64,000 bases of DNA from Lanius collurio (taxonomy: Eukaryota > Chordata > Aves > Passeriformes > Laniidae). Positions 50,801-63,788 of this stretch are shown here, piece by piece. How positions within the stretch are numbered: the stretch's first letter is position 1; every line of letters begins with the position of its first letter. The position numbers were made by a program, and so were the translations under genes. The stretch spans positions 46,488,320-46,552,319 of the forward strand of contig JACBWW010000004.1 of assembly GCA_020086605.1 (NCBI GenBank). The letters are read 5' to 3'. The notes beneath the pieces were generated by a model that saw only the letters and a program-made list of their open reading frames with translations, searched no databases and was not told the DNA's origin.

Positions 50801-51874
50801 AATTTGATTTCCCACCATAGTGTTTTTTTGAGGCCCTGGTCTTTCACAGTGTGTTATTAAGCACACTGCTTGCAGACAAAAGACAATTGCTGTACAAAGT
50901 TGCTACCAAAGTTTGCTTGGCAATTAAAACCTGTAGGCTACAGCTGCTGTGTTGTTTGGTTAGTTGGATTTTTTAAAAATTTTGTAATAGGAGCTTTGCT
51001 GCACTCTGAGATAAAGAAACAACAATATTTCATAGAGAATAGTGAGCTGTCATGTGATATAGTATTTGTGATTATGTACTGGTTAAAAAAAAAAGCAAAT
51101 TATACTTTTGAATCTCCATCTCCAAGTGAGATGCTTCCAGTCTGTAGAGCAGTGTTCAGACCCTGGAGTACAGATTTACTGATTCTGTTTTTTTCATAAA
51201 GATTTCTGTTTCTAGGTCTCTACATTGGGACTTGCATACATGGAAGGAACAAGAACCAAGGCAGCAGTGCCTGTCAGGTTTTGGTTTGTTTTTTTTTTTT
51301 CCTTAAGAACCACTGCAAATTTTGCAGGGGGCTTAACGTGGATCCTCCTCCCACCAAATCCCCTTAGGATTCACCATTTATTTCTGCCTTCAAGGTAGTA
51401 TAGCTAGACCTTACTGCAGGATTACTTTGAGGAAATGAGAGCTGGAAAAAGGTAGGACTCAAGAGCTCATGAAAGAAAACTCCACAGGGATTAGTCTCCC
51501 ACAAAATCTGGGTGCAGCAGTGCTTGAGGGTCAAACCTGAGTGGGCTTTAAATCAGTTCCTGAAGCTTTCATATATTCCATGGTGTGCTGCAGTGGGGTC
51601 TCTTATCTAGATTAGAAAGTAGAAGCAAAGTTAGGTTTTGTTTATTTTTCCCCCTTTCTGTGTCACACAAAAAAGGTAGACTCATCCTTTGAAAATCCTC
51701 CTATATGCCTTAGAACTGCTTTCCTGTGTGTTGATAGAGAAGTGCTATGTAGGCAGAAAGGTTTGCATATGTTATGGAGTATCCAAGACTAACTAGAACC
51801 TATCATTTTACAACTTTGTTCTGTTCTGCTCATAGAATTTCTTAAAGCTCGCAGTATCAAAGTTGGTGTCAGTA
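47893..51874 (+). other. NELL2 intron (first part)
   Basis: First part of an 8.7-kb intron. A GC-richer stretch at 47990-48130 follows the exon closely; its longest frame is on the minus strand and has no recognised domain. Poly-T runs occur near 49069 and 51288, and a TAC/TAA microsatellite near 50268-50300. Confidence 0.6.
50268..50300. repeat. (TAC)n/(TAA)n microsatellite
   Basis: Interrupted trinucleotide run in the NELL2 intron. Confidence 0.8.
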
Positions 51875-51982
51875 GATTTTTGTTATAGTGCAGGGAATCC
51901 TTACAACAATAAATAAGACAGCGATGGACTCGGAAGGACAGATGAAGCGATATTTCAGGGGAGAGGCACTTCCACAGATTTT
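51875..51982 (-). mobile_element. 96-bp internally deleted solo LTR of the Y-box retrovirus family
   Basis: The LTR remnant is 51881-51976, flanked by perfect GATTTT repeats (51875-51880 and 51977-51982). Its first part matches the LTR at 39730 from its + strand start through 'gaagcgatat'. It then jumps to 'caggggagaggcac' and the CCACA end. About 195 bp of the 291-bp LTR are missing, including the polyadenylation signal and the GC-rich U3 half. Both break points carry 'attt', so the deletion probably used microhomology. It shows that this LTR family has other copies in the genome. Antisense to NELL2. Confidence 0.85.
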
Positions 51983-54900
51983 ATCCTGTAAAATAAAGAT
52001 TATCTTACTTTCCATTTAGTAAATTCTAGTTTTTGTATTCTGACAGAAAGTTGTGTTCCATGTCTTCAAAGTAATTGTGTTTAGTCATTTCAATATTTTT
52101 AGAAAGCATTAGTAAATTTTATATTCGGAATCTAATTCACTATGCAGTGTTCTTTAATAGACCTTTATGTCTCTATAGAATAAAAGTACTACATAAAATA
52201 TTTTCTAGATAAAAATTACTCTGTTTGGTGATATTTCTTCAAAGACAACTCCAAATAACTTTGATTTAGAAAGAAGGCAGAAATCATTAAGTGACAAGTT
52301 GCCTGTGAAAAATGATTTGTCAAAACAGTGTTTAGTTAACTTGTACATACATTGGTTTGGGAGCCCAGCATACATTTTTAACATTAACAATATACTGTAA
52401 GGGTTTGATGTACCATAGCAGTTAAAATTAGTGCATTAGTAGGGTTCTTTCTTCTGCAACAGCTTATCATGGTAATACAGAGCACCACACTGCATGGCTT
52501 GCTTGTACACGTTTATTAAGGTGCTATGGAAAAGTCTTACAATTAAAATCTGAATAGCCTTGAAAACTAAGAAATTAAGTAGCTAGGGATTGATTTAAAA
52601 CTTCAGTGAAACCAAGTTAATGAACTTGTGTTGATATGTACAGTCATGCTTGTCTTCTGCCCATTTCAAATGCAGTGGCTGTGGGACCTCTCATAATATC
52701 TGAGGCAAATTACTTCTCATTACAGCCAAAAAGGATGGAAAAGGAAATTGCATCTCAGGGGATTATTTGCTTCCATTTTGCTTCTGTTTTTTTGTCTGCC
52801 CATATTACTGAGCTATCCATGTATTTTGAGAGTATGTTGGAAATGAGCACATTTGGATGGTTTGTTTCTTTCTTTTTTCATCCACAGAATGGGACAGGTT
52901 GCTGGTACTGGTCGGGTACTTATGGCTGTGCATTTGTTTATAGAAGCACTGCCTGGAGTGTTTGAAGAGTAAAGATCTTGGTCAGTTTTAGGATGGTCAG
53001 CAATCCCTGTCTTGGCAGCAATCCCTTGGCTGGCTATACACTGTTAATAGAAAATTGCATCAGGCTTTGCAGTACAAGCAAGTTTCTGCTCAATATGGGT
53101 GTTTCAACTACATCCTCACTTCTCCTTGAAAAGAAACTGTCTGGAGAGGGGAAGGAAAACTCTGCCGCTTTTATTTGGGTTAATTAGTCAGTTTTTGCCA
53201 CAGAGAATCTCAGTATAATGAAGAAAATTGCAAAATTCTATTTCAGGTGTGAAAATCAGATCATTTCCATAGGTTGACAGGATACATGAAAGAACTAATC
53301 CCTCCAAACCTAAAGACAGACATTTGGTTCTTGTCCTTTATATATAGGGAAAGAATATGGAGTCTCCTTGATATTTCCAGTGTTCTTCAAAGTTGCTTGA
53401 TTTATAAATTATTATTTTATCTGCTTCCTACTTTGTGTTGTTATAATGGGGAATGAGATTTCTCTGCAGTTTTGCCGTGCCCATCATTAAATGTTCCAGT
53501 TTTGGGCCTGCATCTCCTGAGAACCGTTGCAGGAAGGCAAATGAAACCTGAGGGAATGTGGGGAATTTGAGCTAAGCAAGGATTTCAATACTACAAAAAT
53601 AAGCTGACTGCAAAAGTCTTGTCATAGTTTTCACATTCACTAAATTATTGTTTTGGACTTGGCTAATTTTTCAACACCTAAGTTGACACATTGATTCCAG
53701 CTGTTAAGAGAAATTTCACAGTAAATACAAGTATTTTCTTCCATGCTTTGCATGGCCCCCTACTTGCTGATCTCACACTGATATGGCCATTTGATCTCCA
53801 TTAAAATGAAATACTTTCTGTACCTGACTGAGAGCTAACAATGTGGGAGCATTTGGCTTGGTTTTTTTCCTTCTCCACCCTCACAATCTGGTTTAAGGCT
53901 GAAGGAGTGACAGGGACAAAAACACGTTATGCTTCTTACTTTTTTCCCTCAAGTTATTGGGAACATTGTCTGTTCTGACTTCAGGAAATGCAGTCAGCGA
54001 TGACAACAAAACTGCCAAAGGGATATTCTCAGAAAATTAATTCTGGTAAAAGTTCAGCTGAAAATGAGTGCAGTGTCCAAGCCTTTTGTATCTGATTAAT
54101 GACTAAAACTTTTAAATAATAAATGCCATAAAAGAATAATAAACTGTTATTTGCATAAAGAACCAAAGAGCTGTGTAGCAATTAGGAATTTATGTTCATG
54201 CTTTGCTTGATTCTTTGTCAAAAATCTGCCATTTACCAGTTTGGGTTGCTTGTAATGGGGACATCCTTTTTATGTGTGCTAAATGGAGAAGAGCAGCAGA
54301 GGTACATAAATAGGGGGTTCTTCCCTTCTGCATATGCATAAGAGATTAAGTTGGCTTTGTGAACAGGTCTGTACTACTGAGGACATGAATAATGTTAGTT
54401 TCTGTAATTGCTAACATCTGGCTTTCCATAAATCTGTTAAATTACATGGAAACAGAATTAGATTTCAGTGTCATAAGTAAAGCCATTAAATGCAACTCTG
54501 TAGGCAATATGGCTTTATATTCATCTGTGAAATCCTTTTAGTTTTGAACTGTGAAAGCTACCCTTCTAATCTGCACTGTTATTCTACTACATCCTATAGA
54601 GATTATAGTCAAGGAGCTCTTAATGTGGTAGGGAGGGCAATATTGATGATGCTTGTTGAAACCACCAAAGGCAAAGTGAATGCTTCATTTATACCTTTGT
54701 TTTCAACAAAAAATGCAAGTCAAAGGCTGTTTAAAGGAAAATGGGGTATCTTTAAGAATGTTTTAAGTTTTACAGTAGTTATTTGGATATAGTTTATTTG
54801 ATACCAGTTCATTCGTAGTTCTCTTCGTGTCAGTCTTCATGGTTTTTATTTCCTGCCATACTCTGGCACTTGTTAAAAATTGAACTACAAGTTTTAACTT

Positions 54901-56632
54901 CTCTTAGTGCCACACCTTTTACACCACCAGTAGTGAATATTTCAAGTACTCAGGTATGGCTAAGGTTTGCACTAGAGCAATAATTCTCTTTTCTGGAAAT
55001 TAAGACTTTCGTGACAGCAAAATGCACCATTTTTAGGCAAATCTGAGTGATGTGCAGTTGAATCATGCTTTCAGGCCTCTGGGAACATTTCTGACAAAGG
55101 ACTGGCCCACAGGTTAGCCCACTGTGAAGGCAGTGAAATTGCCTCTAGCTTCCCTTTGGATCTATAAGTACAACAAGGAACATTTCATTTTCTGGCAGCC
55201 CAGAGCTCTGATTTGGTTGTGCACACTGATTTTTGTATTAAATCCAAGGGCATGATCACATTTCCAGTTTTTCCTAGACTATTTATGAATTGAAATCAGG
55301 AATTATACTATTCAGACCAGACTGAATTTAGTGATCTGATTGTTATAAAGAGTTTCTTTCACCAAAATGAGAGAATTCTTAAAGTCTTTTTAAGATAGGA
55401 TCTCTTGAGGTGATGACGTGGGAACCCATAGCACTTGTCCAAAAATCATGGAGAACTGGCCCTGCTTGGTCTTGAACTGCCATCACATCCCACCTAAATT
55501 AGGCTTCAGGAAGCTTTTGTTTTAAATTCCTTTTGAATTTCTTGGTTTAGAGAGAAGTTAAAAATAGTGTTGGGTAATACTGAACAGTTAACATTTCACC
55601 CTAGCAATAAGGTCATTTGGAGTGATAAGTATTGTGGTTCTTCCTTGTAATTTCTGAATTCATCTAATACTATTCTGGAACTACCACAACAGAAACCATT
55701 GCACGCTTCTAAAGGATTTTCTTTTCCAGCCTTCCTTCCACTGTTGATTACAGCTCTCACTGTTCATGTTGGAACAAAAGACACTGGTTTACTGGTATTT
55801 CATCTGGACAATTTGTCAATATATTGCTTAAGAAAAGTCCAAACTTATTGTCTGAAAGAAGCACCTATTTTTAACAATGTGCTTATAAATCAAATAGCTT
55901 TCATTGCAAGAAAAAGAACACTGCATGAACTCCGTAGATAAATTCATATTGCATAATTATATTTTACCCTCCAAAAGCAAATTTAATGGGATGCTGTAAT
56001 TTGCTTTTCTCTGGTGTATAATAATTTTCTCTTGTCACCTATTCTTTGTGTCATTGCTAAGTCATACTGCATAGCTCTAAGACCTTTTTTGTGTATCAGG
56101 TGCCTCTTGAGTTCTTTTTATTTCCTTTTTTTTTCTAATTCATTTATACCTTTCAGCAATGGTAAAAGGATGCAACTGGCTGCTTTCAGTATGGGGAATG
56201 TTGCTTGTGCTAGGAAATTATGGAGAATAATGCACTTCTATTTTGATGTAAAACCCAGAACAGAAAGTGGTCTAGTTGACAGAAGGTCACTGTGCTCGCT
56301 GGTTTGCAGTCACTGGGAAATGAATATGCACCCTTATCTGAAGGTTCAAGTTTGTTACTGATACATGGTTCCACTAGGTACATCAAACTCAGCATTTACA
56401 ATTAAGTCTGATGGAGATATTTTAAGAATTCTTGGTGGAATCAAAATAAGTGTTGAAGAATAACCTAAAAACCATCAGTGCTTAAAGTCTACCAAGTAAA
56501 TATGGAAGATATAAAAAGGAATGCACCCTTATCCACCAGCAAGGCAGAATAAGCAATAATTACTTAATGCAGAAATAAAACTTGCCCCATGAAAAATGTG
56601 CCCAAAGCTTTTATAAATCTTCTGTTTTGCAG
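51983..56632 (+). other. NELL2 intron (second part)
   Basis: AT-rich with no repeat or exon recognised. It ends with the tract 'cttctgttttgcag' before the next exon. Confidence 0.6.
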
Positions 56633-56826
56633 ATATCGATGAGTGTGCCTTAAAGATCCACACCTGTTGGAATGATTCAGCCTGTGTGAACCTGGCAGGA
56701 GGGTTTGACTGCCTTTGTCCTTCTGGACCATCTTGCACTGGAGACTGTCCCCATGAAGGCGGCTTCAAGCGGAACGGGCAGGTGTGGACCCTGAGAGAGG
56801 ACAGATGCTCTGTTTGTTCCTGCAAG
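56633..56826 (+). CDS. NELL2: NELL2 internal exon: second calcium-binding EGF-like domain and start of a VWC domain
   Basis: 194 bp with a good polypyrimidine acceptor and a GTGAGA donor. It enters in phase 1 (completing a split Asp codon) and leaves in phase 0 after K. The first part is a full calcium-binding EGF module: (D)IDEC, six cysteines, and CVNLAGGFDCLC. The linker PSGPSCTGDCPHEGG leads into the first half of a von Willebrand factor C module (NGQVWTLREDRCSVCSCK, the W...C-x-x-C-x-C signature). The string CPSGPSC-x-GDCPHEGG is characteristic of NELL2 rather than NELL1 as I know these proteins. A sequon N-D-S lies in the EGF module. The VWC module is completed by the next exon, so this exon cannot be skipped alone without loss of frame and of a domain. 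Confidence 0.97.
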
Positions 56827-57544
56827 GTGAGATCCAGCTGGCCTGGGTGTCAGGAGTCCTTTAATTCTCTGGGCTCATGTCAGAAACCCAATATTGCAGT
56901 GCTACTCTTGGCAAAAATAATAGCTTAAGCCCGAGGCACTGAGACAAAAGGTAAGCTCTGCTGTGGACACTGAAGCTGGGATGAGGATATTCTTCTGGGA
57001 AGGCATTTCTTTTCTTATTTTGCACAACCATACACATAACTGAGTAATGGCTAACCTTGCTGAGCTTCTACCATGCCACCCTGTGGGCCAGAGCATTTCC
57101 CAGTGTGCCTCAAAGAGGGTCTTGCATTATCATTTAACACAATGTGCACATTCCAGCACGCTTACTGGAAATGCTGAAAACTGATTTTAATTTCTCTTTC
57201 ATATGAATATGCATCTCTCAGCTTCCTGTTGGCTGTTTCCCTTTGCTTGGAATACATGTGAATTAGCTCGGTGAGAAGAAAGGTCTGAGCCTGAATCAAA
57301 GGTTAGAAGACCCAGCAACAGGCACTTAATTTCCTCAAAGTGAAGAAGGGCAAAGGCCAGCTTTTTCAGCTTTTTCCTTCTCATCCCAGCTTGGCTGTGT
57401 TGCCATCTCACTCATTTGAGCAGTGCAGCTCTCTCTGGATGTTTGGAGAAGCCAGGTCTAGTATGAGTAGATGTACCTTAAAGAGTAAACATTTTGATCA
57501 GGGTGGGGGGGTTTTGCTGGTCTTTTTTTCTCCTGGAAATTACA

Positions 57545-57582
57545 TTGGTTTTTGGTTTTTGTTTTGTTTGGGGTTTTTTTTC
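57545..57582. repeat. T/G-rich simple repeat
   Basis: Interrupted GGTTTTT/GTTTT units. Confidence 0.8.
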
Positions 57583-60500
57583 TGAGTATGGTAACAAAGT
57601 AAAAAGAACATTTGGCTCTGGTTTCTTGATTTTCACTAGTTAACAGAGGAATGCTGTCTTTGAAATCAAAAGAATTTTAGAAACACCCTAATCTGAGAAG
57701 TGGTTGGTCTTTTATGATCACTTTGTGCTGATTTGATCATTGCATGGTTAAAGCTGTCCAAAGGCACAGCAGAGCACTATGGGCCCAGATATGAGTTCAA
57801 GTGAAATTAGGTTGTGGTCTCTGTGAAAAGCTGAAGATGGAGAATGGGAATTGGCCTATCAGTCTCCATGTCTCAATGCTTGGGAGCCAGAGAAGCATGA
57901 GAGGGTTTGAGGGGGAACAGAGGGAAAGAGGTGTTTTGAAGTTGCAAGAAGCTGAAAGCCTCATCCTTTCTGTTTTGCAGTGGTGTTTTGCAAATGTATT
58001 TTTCAGGGGAAAATTATGACTTCAGTGTGAGAAGAACCTAAAAAGTGCACTGCTGGTTTGGGCTCAGTAGGGAATATGTTCTTGTTAGTTGCTATATTTT
58101 TTATTTCAAGTAGCCTCAAGCTCCCTAAAACTCCTCCTTTCAGAAGCTGAAGTGTACAAGTTTACTGACTATATATCAAGCTTTTATGGTAATCTTGGGG
58201 AGCCAGCAAGCTTAAGAAAGGATTGCAGTCAATAGAATAAATAGTTTAATATGTGTGAAGACATCTGGTCTGCCTCTGCAGAATTGTAACTATTAGTATT
58301 CACATTTTAGATTGCTTGTAATTTGTTTTATTTGCCATTTCTCATTGCATGTATTTCTTACGTTGAATGTTGTTACTAGTATATGAAAATACAGAAATTA
58401 TTAACTAGTACACAGTTTAAACTAAGCCTGACACTGTTGTTATGACTCTTTACTATGTGTCTTCCTCACTTCAGTTTTTCCCTCTGTGAATTAGCATTTG
58501 CATTTAATTTCATTCCAGCAGCTGCCTGTTTCAAGAGCAAATTTGTGTCTATAGAACAGGGAAAACAGGAAGAGCTCCTTGTCTATCACATCTCAGGCAG
58601 AATGTTAAGTCTTCACTCAGTGTTTAATGAAATAGATTTTTATACATCCTGATAACTTTCAGTACACCAGACTACTTCTCAAACCTCTCCTTTTCATGCA
58701 GTTGCATGGAGAACTGGTGCTGCTTGATCTTTTGCAGCCTGCTCAGTTTGCAGTGAGGAAAAGAGCAGAACATAACTAAACCATTCCATATACTACTTAC
58801 TCAAACTTTGCAATGATCCTACTTATTTGTTTTTATCCAGGATGCAAGTTAGCATTTCATTTTTGAAATAAAACTGGCTTTTTTTGCTACAGTTATTTTG
58901 GCAAAAGTCAGGTGGATATATTTTGTGCATTCGTTGAAGCACATATATTTAAAATATTTTAACTTATAATCTGGTGCCAAGGAAATGAAATACTTTACTT
59001 ATCCTTACTTAATGAATTTCAAAGCTATTTGTGAAGTAGGATACTGTGGAATCTAGGAAATTATATTGCTTCATTTGTATAATGAAGCAAAGTGTCATTA
59101 TTGAAGCACAGGGTATTTCAGTGTTTCACCGGACCCAGTGTCTTTAAACCATTCTTGTTCATCTAAATGCACATAAAGTTTATAAAATCATAAATTCTCA
59201 AAACTGTAAATTAACACTGCTCCTTAAGTATATTTGATATGTTTTGTATATGTCTTGTATCTTTCTGAACTGTTGTGGATTTAATAGACCATCAGATTTA
59301 AGGCTGGTAGGCTTTGGAGTGGGAAGCTATTGTGCTCTCTCATGAAAAAAGCAAAGCCTGGATGTGCAGCGTGGCTATACCTGGGCTTTAGAGTCTGTCT
59401 TCTGATTAAGACAACCCTCCCTTCCCTGTAGGAAAAAAGCCTGGGAGATACACGCAGCACTGGGAGCAGGGGGATCTGCCAAGCTAATGTGTGTTCTTGG
59501 GGGTGAGAACCATTGGGTGGTTTGGTTTTTGCAGGGTCTGATTTCTTTCCAAACTGGCTTTGGGGCTCTGTGAAAACTTGAACCACCCTTAACAGTGATT
59601 CTCTTGCGTGCCAGTTTTTCCTTTGATAAGAACAATTTTATGTTCATGCCACTGATGCTTTTGAAGAATGTAGAACTGATTCAGTGATGTAGGTGGGAAG
59701 GAAGAGGTAGTAATAAGATTCTATATGTTATTACTCACCTAAAGAAAATAGGGTTTTCTATATATATATTTCTCAAATTTCTATGTATTTCTCAGGGCTA
59801 CTGCTGAGCTGCAAAGATGCACATGAGATAGTGTAGCTTAAGAGGCTTTGTGTCACTGTGGTATAGGGATAAAAATGCTTTTTGAAAGGTAGAGCTAATG
59901 AGGTTGTACACAAAACACAGATACTTACAGACAAAACAGACTAGCAGTGTATTATGATTACCAAGAGTTCTCTGGCAAAATCATCGGGTTTTTTCAGTGT
60001 TCTGAAATATGGAGAATAAAAGGCAATGTTACACATGCTCAGGGAAGAACAGAATTACCAGCACTGTCACCAGGGGAATTTTGAAAACTGATCTTGAAAG
60101 CTTAGAAACTGAATTGTATTTAAGCAGATGGGCTGTTGTTAGCCATTATTAATCAGCACAGAAGAGGAGGGAGACTGCCGTGGTCAAGGCTCCCAGGATT
60201 CCTCTCACAGCCCCACATGCCTGGAGCTGGTCGTCTTGACAGAGCTCCTGGGCTAAGATGGCTTTCGATGTGCATTTGCAGCTGGCCAAACCCATGGCTA
60301 AAGAAATGGGCTACTGCTGTTCTTCCTTATGATTTACTCAGACTGCTGAGTAAGGAGATAAAGCTTGTTTATCCCTCCTCCCACAGCTAAAGTGGCAATC
60401 TAACCACTAGTACAGAATACTTAACTTAGTTTGATACAACACTGAACAAAGCTTGTAGAATAATATACGCCCAGCAGTTGGCACAAGCTGTTCAGGTCCA

Positions 60501-60789
60501 TGTTAACCTGGCATGCTTTCTACTTTCTTATAATTCAGTGTTGTCTTCAGCTTTGCTTGTTAGGCATAAGAAATAATGTTAATTATTTTTACAATAGCAG
60601 GGAATATTCTAATCAATTCAAAACTACGGTGAAACGGTGAAAAGCAGTGACACTAAACTGACATGGCATTTTGATTCCCTGTTGCTAATTTTGTCTATGC
60701 TGCATTGTGGACAAGACTGGCTTTGCTTTAAAACAGGAACCAAACCCTGGTTCCTGCGTCAAATAATAAGCAGTCACCCTCGCCATGCT

Positions 60790-60899
60790 ACATGCTGAGC
60801 AGCCTGGTCAAGTGGAAAGTGTCTCTGCCCATGGCAGGGGGGTTAGAACAAGATGAGCTTTGGAGTCCCTTCCAACCCAAACCATTCTCTGATCCTATG
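60790..60899 (+). mobile_element. CR1 LINE 3' tail fragment
   Basis: 'gagcagcctggtcaagtgg', 'tgcccatggcagggggg', 'cccttccaacccaaaccatt' and 'ctctgatcctatg' follow the CR1 3' end in order. About 110 bp, 5'-truncated, in sense with NELL2. Confidence 0.9.
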
Positions 60900-61755
60900 C
60901 TGTGCTAATGACTGATTTGTCTGCTGTGGAAAAGACATCCAGGGCTGCATTCACTCTTACTAGAAAGAAGTTGTTTTCAAGGATCAGAGGAAATAAATTC
61001 CCTCACATTGAAGGGTGTTCCTATATTTGGTGCAATGAAATTTTCTTCCTTACATCAGATAATAGACTCAGAACAAGGTTCTGATGAGGCTAGGAAAAAC
61101 TGCAATGAAATGAATGAAGTTGCTTTAGGAATAGTATAGTTGTGATGCAATAGATTTATCCAGGTGCTCTGTAATACATGTACTGAATTATAATGAATGA
61201 TGATAAATTCTTCTGTCATGAAGATGGTGTACTGTAGGTCCAGATATGGGACAGACACAGAGGTCAGAATAAAGAACAATTAGTGCTACTGTGATTGTGC
61301 TATATTTTGCCATGATTAAATTAAAGGCACTACCTTTATTCAACTTACTTTCTTCACAGTGGTACGTTTTGTCAAAATAGTGCTAAATGAATATTATATG
61401 TATTAGAGTGGCAACTGCTTGAAGAGTTTTTTGATGTAACCAATGAGATATGAAATTGCTTCACTGTATTTCACTGAGATGTTGACTGCTTTTAAATTCA
61501 GTTAGCTGGAGACAGGCAAACAGTGTTTTCAGATTCAGACAGAATTGGATCCATGCACTGACAGAAACTGGGATAGTATTGGTTTTCATTGTATTACGAC
61601 AGGCAAGATCCAGTCGTTATTGACATGGAATATACTAAGAAATTAATATTTCCTGATAAGCCAAAGATGTGCCCTTTGATGTATGTGCCCTGTGACCTTA
61701 CCTGGGTTGCTGTCTGGCAGTGTGTGGTTGACATCAGGGCAATGTGTCCTCGCAG

Positions 61756-61932
61756 GACGGGAGGATTTTCTGCCGGAGAACAGCCTGTGACTGCAGGAAC
61801 CCCAGCGCTGACCTCTTCTGCTGCCCAGAGTGCGACACTCGCGTCACCAGCCAGTGCCTCGACCAAACTGGGCACAAGCTCTACCGCAGCGGGGACAACT
61901 GGACCTACAGCTGCCAGCAGTGCCGTTGCCTG
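61756..61932 (+). CDS. NELL2: NELL2 internal exon: end of one VWC domain and start of the next
   Basis: 177 bp (59 codons), phase 0 at both ends, donor GTATGA. It completes the first VWC module with DGRIFCRRTACDC ... DLFCCPEC (the CC-P-x-C end). It then begins a second with SQCLDQTGHKLYRSGDNWTYSCQQCRCL (W...C-x-x-C-x-C). The order CRRTACDC-x-NPSADLFCCPECDTRVTSQC is diagnostic of NELL2 against NELL1, which differs at several of these sites. A likely glycosylation sequon is N-W-T. VWC modules in this family mediate binding to growth-factor-type and receptor partners and assembly; no catalytic activity is expected. The acceptor 'aatgtgtcctcgcag' has a poor polypyrimidine tract. Confidence 0.97.
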
Positions 61933-63563
61933 GTATGAGTAAAGCAGTTTGGCTAGGAGTAAGAGTAATAAGGATTACGACTTTTAGCAAAACAGACCTG
62001 GAGGCAGGCTCATGGCTCTTTCTTCACCTGCTTTTCAGACTGGGGGTGATGATAAAGCACTTACTGAGCCCCAGAGAACTGAAAGCTGCACCATCAGTTT
62101 TTGTCTTACTGCTGAATAAGTAGGAGCAAAATGAAAAGCTTGACAAAATCTTGGAAACCTTGGCACTATATAAATTTTACTATTAGTCTACTTTTGAGAA
62201 CTTCTGTAAGGTTGTTCGAACTTTAAATGACGTTTTCAAACCTTTTTCGCATGCAATAGAGTTGGTTGGAGAAGTTTCAGTTTTTAATTATGCCTGGTGG
62301 GCCTCTCTCATCAAAAGGGACAATTAATTAACTAACTTATTTATTTATTTATTTATTTGAATGCTGCGAATCTGGAAACATGGACTACCAGTGCCATTGT
62401 ATAAATTAGAAAAAGATTACTACATAAAGAAGGATAAAGAAGACTGAAATTACTAGAAAAACATACAAAATAATGAAAACTTATTTTCTCATTAGACACT
62501 ATAGATTATTCCCTTAAAGCTTTAGGTTTTCGATAGATATACTAATTAGTGCATCAATGAAGTTCGATAAAATCACCAGTTTTCCATTATAGCTGTCTGT
62601 AAAACATAGTCTTTATATATGTTACTAATCAAGAGGTGTCTGAGAATAAGGAAGGAAATAAGTTCCAAAGCTAAGTTATTGTCATGAGGTAATTATCTAT
62701 AATGTATAGAGTAAGTATTGAGGTTGTGGCTTGCAGTTTCTTGCCTAATTTTATGACTGGGATAACATCCAGAGCTGTAAGACTGTGATGCCCTAAATCT
62801 GTGTTGTATGTAAAGTTCTGTGCAGTATGTGATGGTCTCAGCATCTGAGTGTTTACAGAGCAGTACAATGCAAGTTACTGAAGCTCTGTCCGGGTTAAAT
62901 TTAGTCATACAGAGCAATACTCTGCAGAAGTGACCTGATGTTTCTGTCTTCTCCATGTCTCTATCTACTAGACTGTTTAAGATTTTTTTAAAATAAAAAT
63001 AATAATAAAATAAAAATAAGTAAATAATGGTATAGAATGAGTCAGTGGAACACAAATTCCTTTAGGAACTGACAAAGTTGGTATTGGCTGTTGCTGCTTA
63101 GATCAATGTTCAGTGCTTCTTGAACGGACTGACCTACATCTATCTGCAGTGTTAATTTTCTATTTAAACACTTGCTGTGATCCTGCAGAGATGTTTATGT
63201 GACCAGGAGTAAAAAGAGTGCATGAGTCTGCAAGGCAATCACAGCAAAAATTATAGTTTGTATAAAATAATAGTACCTAGTATTTAACCCTACCTTCAAA
63301 AACCCCAAAGATCTCAAGTTCCCCTGCTACGATGATGACAGTGTTGTTGTTTAGTCAAGAGTCAACCAAATGATAATCTGCTACATTTAGGAAACTTCAG
63401 CTCAGTGTTCAAACATGGATTTGTGTGATCAACCAAACGGAGATCTGAACCATTCAGTTTACTGCAATTTTGGCAAAACAATGCTTTTCCATTCAAAAGG
63501 GTACAGAGTTACTTGGTGGTTCATAAATGGCAAGTTCAATGACATTGGCTTCAATTTTTATAG
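61933..63563 (+). other. NELL2 intron (1.6 kb)
   Basis: AT-rich. It contains a (TTTA)n run at 62336-62359 and an AAT-rich run near 62986-63020. It ends in 'tcaatttttatag'. Confidence 0.7.
62336..62359. repeat. (TTTA)n microsatellite
   Basis: Six uninterrupted tetranucleotide units. Confidence 0.9.
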
Positions 63564-63788
63564 GAAGGAGAGGTGGATTGTTGGCCTCTTCAGTGCCCAA
63601 CTCTGAACTGCGAGTACACAGCCATCTCAGAAGGAGAGTGCTGTCCTCACTGTGTCAGTGACCCCTGTCTGGCTGACAACATCACCTATGACATCAGGAA
63701 AACCTGTCCAGATGGCTATGGAGTCACCAGGCTTAGTGGTGCTGTATGGACGATGGTGGGATCTCCTTGTACAACATGCAAATGCAAG
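63564..63788 (+). CDS. NELL2: NELL2 exon: end of the second VWC domain and start of the last cysteine-rich module
   Basis: 225 bp (75 codons), phase 0 at both ends, acceptor 'atttttatag', donor GTATGA. It opens with EGEVDCWPLQCPTLNCEY and ends the VWC module with GECCPHC. It continues with DPCLADNITYDIRKTCPD and GAVWTMVGSPCTTCKCK, the first half of the final module. A sequon N-I-T is present. The family ends about 16 residues later with a short CC-containing tail on the terminal exon, which is not found before 64000. The reading frame joins cleanly with the three exons upstream, giving 737 coding bases here. Confidence 0.97.

Larger units (their letters stand above)
56827..61755 (+). other. 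NELL2 intron (4.9 kb)
   Basis: Mostly AT-rich. It contains a T/G-rich tract (57545-57582), a CR1 tail (60790-60899) and a mildly GC-rich stretch at 60150-60300 of unknown nature. No extra exon recognised. Confidence 0.6.

Noticed and set aside
47752..63788. NELL1 rather than NELL2
   Set aside because: The EGF exon alone cannot separate the paralogues well. The strings PSGPSC-x-GDCPHEGG, CRRTACDC-x-NPSADLF and LADNITYDIRKTC fit NELL2 as I know it and not NELL1.
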